A stretch of DNA of 64,000 bases from Alisma plantago-aquatica (Eukaryota; Streptophyta; Magnoliopsida; Alismatales; Alismataceae), in the NCBI GenBank assembly GCA_963693085.1, contig OY856409.1, positions 299,874,558 to 299,938,557 of the forward strand, written 5' to 3'. Both the position numbers and the translations under genes were made by a program. How positions within the stretch are numbered: the stretch's first letter is position 1; each line of letters starts with the position of its first letter. Below, in pieces: positions 60,145 to 64,000 of this stretch. Below the pieces are notes generated by a model, which was given only the letters and a program-made list of their open reading frames with translations, had not been told where the DNA came from and did no database searches.

Positions 60145-61339
60145 GTAAATTTTTACCACCCTCCATGGCAGCGACTTTTACATAACCGTCAAACAATTAA
60201 AGCAGTTTCATTTCTGAATGAATTTTGTGAACATTATGTATTTTCAGTTTCCATTTCTGAAGTTTTTGTTTGCTCACTTCTGCTCCCTACCCCTTTAGAG
60301 GTCTCCGTCTTAGTACCCATTGTGATGTCGATGTGTCTTGCTTTTTGTTCTTATATTGTTTCTCAATCTTTTACAATGCAAACGTGCCTTTGTTGGAGCA
60401 ATATAGATTCCAAATGGATGTAATCAGCACCACAAAACACAAATGCGTGACAATGGAAATTAATATAATTATTTATAGTACAAATTGATCTTATTAGAAT
60501 AGAATATTAAATATACCGCCGTTGAATTTTGTTAATAGCAAGCTCCTGATTCTTGATCTGGTTAATTCTATTGTGGAGGTTGTTCCCTAAGGAATATATA
60601 GATACTTGTACATTACAAAAATACAAAAAAGTAATAGAAGAGCTTGGTTCACAAAAATAAATAAATAGCAAGCTCCTGAATAAATATTTATGGAGCTACA
60701 ACCTGTAGCTGAAGAGGCTTTTATAGTTTTTCATACTGTATTCTCATCTTTGGTAGCAAAGCATCTATCAACAACGAAGGTCACCAGTTCCTCCCTCTTC
60801 ATGCTCAAATGGATCATGTCAGCCACTACATCTATCTTAAATTATTGCCTACAAATCACTTGATTTGAAACAAAGTTCATTCCATTTCTTCCTACTTTTG
60901 ATCTCTATTGTTTTGTCAATGACACCATCTCATGTTTGTCTCCTCTCGTCTCCTCATCCTCCCCTTTTAGCCCCTATCTGGAATACTATCCCACAACACA
61001 AAGATCCGACCCTCCTTAGTCGGAACCCCATGTCATTTTCAATAGATGTTATTTATGAAGTTGTAGGTCTTACCATCGCTCGCTAGGCTTAGCACACTCT
61101 CAAGTTGCATATGATTCTCCCTCTTACACATCGTTTCTCGAACTCCATATTCAACTTCATCACTTACGACATAACAATCTTTGTGTTATAAACTACCTCC
61201 TCCGGTCTAAGCATTCTGCCAATCTATTAGTTGTTGGTCACCCACTCACAAATCATAATAACCATCCTCATCCTCATTATCATTGTCATCAACATCATGA
61301 TCATGTTCATCTTCATCATCTAAGCCTCAATTCCAACCA
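60145..61339 (+). other. Intron 3 of LHCB7-like gene, proximal part
   Basis: Starts with the donor GTAAAT inside a split Asn codon. AT-rich, no coding sequence. A CATCATCATC-like run (61255-61325) ending in AAGCCTCAATTCCAACCA resembles a repeat common in plant introns. The intron extends through the elements at 61340-64000. Confidence 0.6.
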
Positions 61340-61703
61340 TGTTGGTGTTAGATACATGGATTGTTCTTTTTCAATTAGCTTTGTTATGTGTCATACAGAT
61401 CGAGATGTAAAGATTCAAAATCTCTCATTAGAAGCTATTCTCGAGTTAGTGTAGGCCTATCGCTTCTTTTAACTTTGTCTACTCAATAGTGTACATATAC
61501 CTAATGAGTAATTCTCGTTAGTTGCTAAAGAAAAGCTTTAGTCTATTAGAATGAATGTTCGAGTTAGTGGATCTATCTTTATTTAAGCTCATGATTAATG
61601 GTTTAGCTTATTTTATGTTACTCCTCAGCTTATCCCCAAACTATTCTATATATAGGACTCATTTTATCCTTGTTTTGATAATTTGAAGCCCTAAATTATC
61701 ACA
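61340..61703 (+). mobile_element. 5' LTR of + strand Copia element
   Basis: About 360 bp from TGTTGGTGTTAGATACATGG (or from TGTTAG at 61346) to TTATCACA, immediately before a PBS. A TATATATAG motif at 61647-61654 could be its TATA box. No second LTR is in the window. Confidence 0.68.
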
Positions 61704-61715
61704 TGGTATTAGAGC
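61704..61715 (+). promoter_or_regulatory. tRNA-iMet PBS of + strand Copia element
   Basis: TGGTATTAGAGC, one mismatch from the iMet PBS TGGTATCAGAGC, directly after the LTR end. Confidence 0.75.
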
Positions 61716-62104
61716 ATATTGAATAAACCTAAGCCCAACCTCGAGCTTCCAACCTGGGTGTCACTCCAGAAAGAGGCAGTAATCGCCGTTCCTTAGGGCA
61801 CCCCCCATTCCGGGACAAGGAGTCACAATTGCAATCCCCCAAGGGTAGCCGTCGTCACCTCCAAAAGAGGGAGCATCAACCACAATCCCCTAGGGAGTCC
61901 CCCCCTAAGAGGAGGCAGTAGAGTCACCGCCCCTAACAAGAGGCACCATTCTCACTCCCAAAAGGCAGCAACAACGCAGATGCTCCTCTTTCTAGGAGCA
62001 ACAGGTGGCTGCAAACTCCTAAGAGGGGTGTTGCGCTGCTACCATCCGCTAAAGGAGGACAACCTTCCACCTCCAGCTCCTTACATCTAAGGAAAAGTAG
62101 TTGC
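61716..62104 (+). other. Leader of + strand Copia element with degenerate repeats
   Basis: GC-richer than its surroundings and composed of loosely repeated segments with CCCCTAAGAGG, AAAGAGGCAG and CAACCACAATCCCC-like blocks. No open frame on the element strand. It continues after the MITE at 62914-63241. Confidence 0.5.
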
Positions 62105-62904
62105 CAAGGTTTTAAAAAGCGCAAAGCGGGAAGCGTGCGGACGGGACCTTGTAGCCGATTAATCGCCAGGCGGGCGATTAAGTGGGCGCTTTTTAGAAAA
62201 GCGGATTTCCAATTCCTATAAACTTTTATGCAAAATTACATACATATGTATATAAATACTTATATTTTTGAATATTTTGTACATATCTAAACATTGTACA
62301 AGACAATACAAAACACCCAAATAGTTTATAACACAACTATACAACAATGATTGTATCTATATAATATAGTAAACAACACATAAAATAATAAGTGTATATA
62401 CAAGATGCGACAACAATTTTGTATCACATGTTTACATAGCTAAACAGTAAAAAATAAACAATAAACCTATCATAGCTAGCTTACAAACGTATCGTTACAT
62501 TTACAAATCATCAAGTATTCATACATTACAGCAGTACATTTAATCAAAGTATGCATTCTAAATTAGATAATAGTTACCTATAGTATACTTGGATACATCA
62601 CAAAGGTACCATATCATTACAGCTTACATACAAAGTATGCATTCTAAATTAGAACTAGGTATATCATAGAACATTTAATGTATGCTAGTTTAATATATTA
62701 TAGTTAATACTAATAAGGGCATATAATGTACTTAATGTTATATAGTTACAGTAGTTTTTTTTTAAAAGCAGGGAAAAAGAGGGTTAAGGGGGCAAAAAGC
62801 GGCCGTTCTTTTCAAATCCACTCAAGCGGCGCTTATGGCACATTTTAATTGGCCATCACCTTGTGGCGATTAAGCGGCCGCCTAGGACGCTTTTTAAAAC
62901 ACTG
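62105..62904. mobile_element. hAT-like MITE with GC-rich ends
   Basis: 800 bp flanked by GTAGTTGC (62097-62104 and 62905-62912; a ninth base, C, also matches). Ends CAAGGTTTTAAAAAGCGC and, inverted, CAGTGTTTTAAAAAGCGTCC share the 13-bp core GTTTTAAAAAGCG. Subterminal regions are rich in GCGGGCGATTAAG-like segments while the middle is strongly AT-rich. No transposase. An 8-bp TSD and a CA start suggest hAT; a 9-bp TSD would suggest Mutator. Confidence 0.82.
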
Positions 62905-63241
62905 GTAGTTGCCTTCGATATCAATAGGCTTCGGGCCTTCTTCCTCCACCAATTTGCATCGTGATTCCCTTCCATTAATTGCAACAACTCCGTACTTGGT
63001 AACTTATTTTATAAGGCTAACACATCTCGTCTCTCTGGCTCCCCATGTACCTTCACTAAGTGCATGGGTGAGTGCTTGTTAGTTTGGGAATCTCTCCTAG
63101 ACCTATCACAATGCATCTTGCTTGTGATAGTGCTACGTCGTACTTCTTATCGACGCTCACTATGTAGTCACTATGCATCTTATCAGTGTCTCTTCTATGT
63201 TTAGTCATTGTATTCCTTCTTAGTGACTCACATCTCAAACC

Positions 63242-63760
63242 ATGGCTGATGGCAAGACTCCTCAGACCGTTGTCTACAATGACAGTGTTCCTGCCTCCAT
63301 CTTCATATTAAACGAAGACAAGTACTTACTTTGGATGAACTCTATACAATTCTTGAATCCAAAGATAAGTTAAAAGTTCCTTGAAGCTTGCCAAGGACAA
63401 CCCCGAGTTGAAACGGGAGAACATCCAAATCAAGAATTGGTGGTAGCACAATATTGAACCATCTATCGAGTTCAAGTACATGTTCCACAAAAATGCTTAA
63501 GACTTGTAGGATATTGCACAATGCCAACTTCACTTAAGAAAAGAACACGATACATACATACAAGATATGGGATTAACTGTTTGTTGAACATCAAGGTGAT
63601 AAATCTCTGGATGGCTATTATGATGCTATCGTTGCCTTGTTACATCAAACTGAATTTTTCCAGCATGTCACCTCTAATGAGTTGGCAAAAGAACGTGTTA
63701 GTCTCATCACTACAAAGTTCTTCAATGGTGTACATCCAACATCTGCCTCTTATAGAATAG
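63242..63760 (+). pseudogene. Copia Gag N-terminal remnant
   Basis: From ATG 63242 it encodes MADGKTPQTVVYND with SIFILNEDKYLLWMNSI, the typical N-terminus of a Copia Gag, then breaks at a TAA near 63371. Frames later shift; plus-strand KKRTRYIHTRYGIN and surrounding pieces continue the region to about 63760. No zinc knuckle or pol follows before the minus-strand Copia LTR at about 63772. Confidence 0.65.
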
Positions 63761-63771
63761 AAAGTCTTATT

Positions 63772-64000
63772 TGATGTGTAAAACAAAAATACAGCGCTCT
63801 CTCTTTTATAGGATAAGAGAGTAAGTCACAAAATTAACTAGGCAATATGGGGTAAAGGAAGACAAGAAAAGTTTAAAGCCCATAACAAAACAAATAACAT
63901 AGCATAACACAATAAATCATATATACTGATACTCCCCCTCAAGCTGGAACATAGATATCAATCATGCCAGCTTGTCCACCATGGTAGTGAATCTGGCCTT
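63772..64000 (-). mobile_element. Edge of minus-strand Copia element: 3' LTR, PPT, pol end
   Basis: A plus-strand CTCCCCCTC tract (63932-63940) is a polypurine tract on the minus strand. To its right, minus-strand codons FTTMVDKLA resemble the C-terminal end of Copia pol, with a shift before the usual GMIDIY. To its left, about 63772-63931 would be a short LTR (TATCAGTATATATG on the element strand to TTTTACACATCA). Boundaries are uncertain since the partner LTR is outside. Confidence 0.6.

Noticed and set aside
59594..60148. 184-aa open frame as a single-exon gene
   Set aside because: Its first two-thirds are intron 2 of the LHCB7-like gene; only the end (59998-60144) is exon.

Overview
The window is nuclear DNA of a flowering plant with a repeat-rich genome. 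Almost all of it is LTR retrotransposons nested in or beside one another, with a broken LINE, a TRIM and two hAT-type MITEs. The only recognisable host gene is the 5' part of a nuclear light-harvesting gene (LHCB7-like, 59147-60144, + strand). The species cannot be fixed from the sequence. Coordinates of LTRs, target-site duplications (TSDs) and primer-binding sites (PBSs) were read by eye.

Layout. 1-3155: PBS and a truncated long LTR of a minus-strand element related to the gag-only family at 48-56 kb. 3165-7220: 3' end of a decayed Ty1/Copia element (+), split by a hAT MITE (4384-4900) with an 8-bp TSD. 8271-9102: a complete Cassandra TRIM whose LTRs carry 5S rRNA-derived sequence. 9292-23291: a minus-strand Sirevirus-like Copia deletion derivative whose gag is split by a second minus-strand, gag-only Copia element (12654-21666, TSD ATCAT). 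23292-24416 and 47455-48239: two halves of one minus-strand LINE reverse-transcriptase gene.

Between the LINE halves, 24417-47454 is a minus-strand Ty3/Gypsy Tekay/Del chromovirus with three LTRs and two internal regions, flanked as a whole by a single 5-bp TSD (GTATC). The middle LTR is a mosaic: its left part matches the right LTR and its right part matches the left LTR, as expected from unequal crossing-over between LTRs. Both pol frames are open; both gag frames carry stops, one of them shared. 48240-56078: a complete TR-GAG-type element (3.3-kb LTRs, TSD ACTAT) whose 1.3-kb interior encodes only an intact 343-aa Gag.

56084-59000 is degenerate sequence. The LHCB7-like exons 1-3 then run into an intron that holds a + strand Copia element (61340-63760, itself hit by a hAT-type MITE) and the edge of a minus-strand Copia element (63772-64000).

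The elements interact as parasites rather than as an operon: the gag-only and TRIM elements have no reverse transcriptase or integrase and would need enzymes from relatives such as the Tekay pol copies. The most notable structures are the mosaic three-LTR array, the arrays of a 20-bp palindrome and telo-box motifs in the transcribed leader of the Tekay LTRs, a separate CGATCG palindrome array in the inner Copia LTRs, and the repeated occurrence of gag-without-pol elements.
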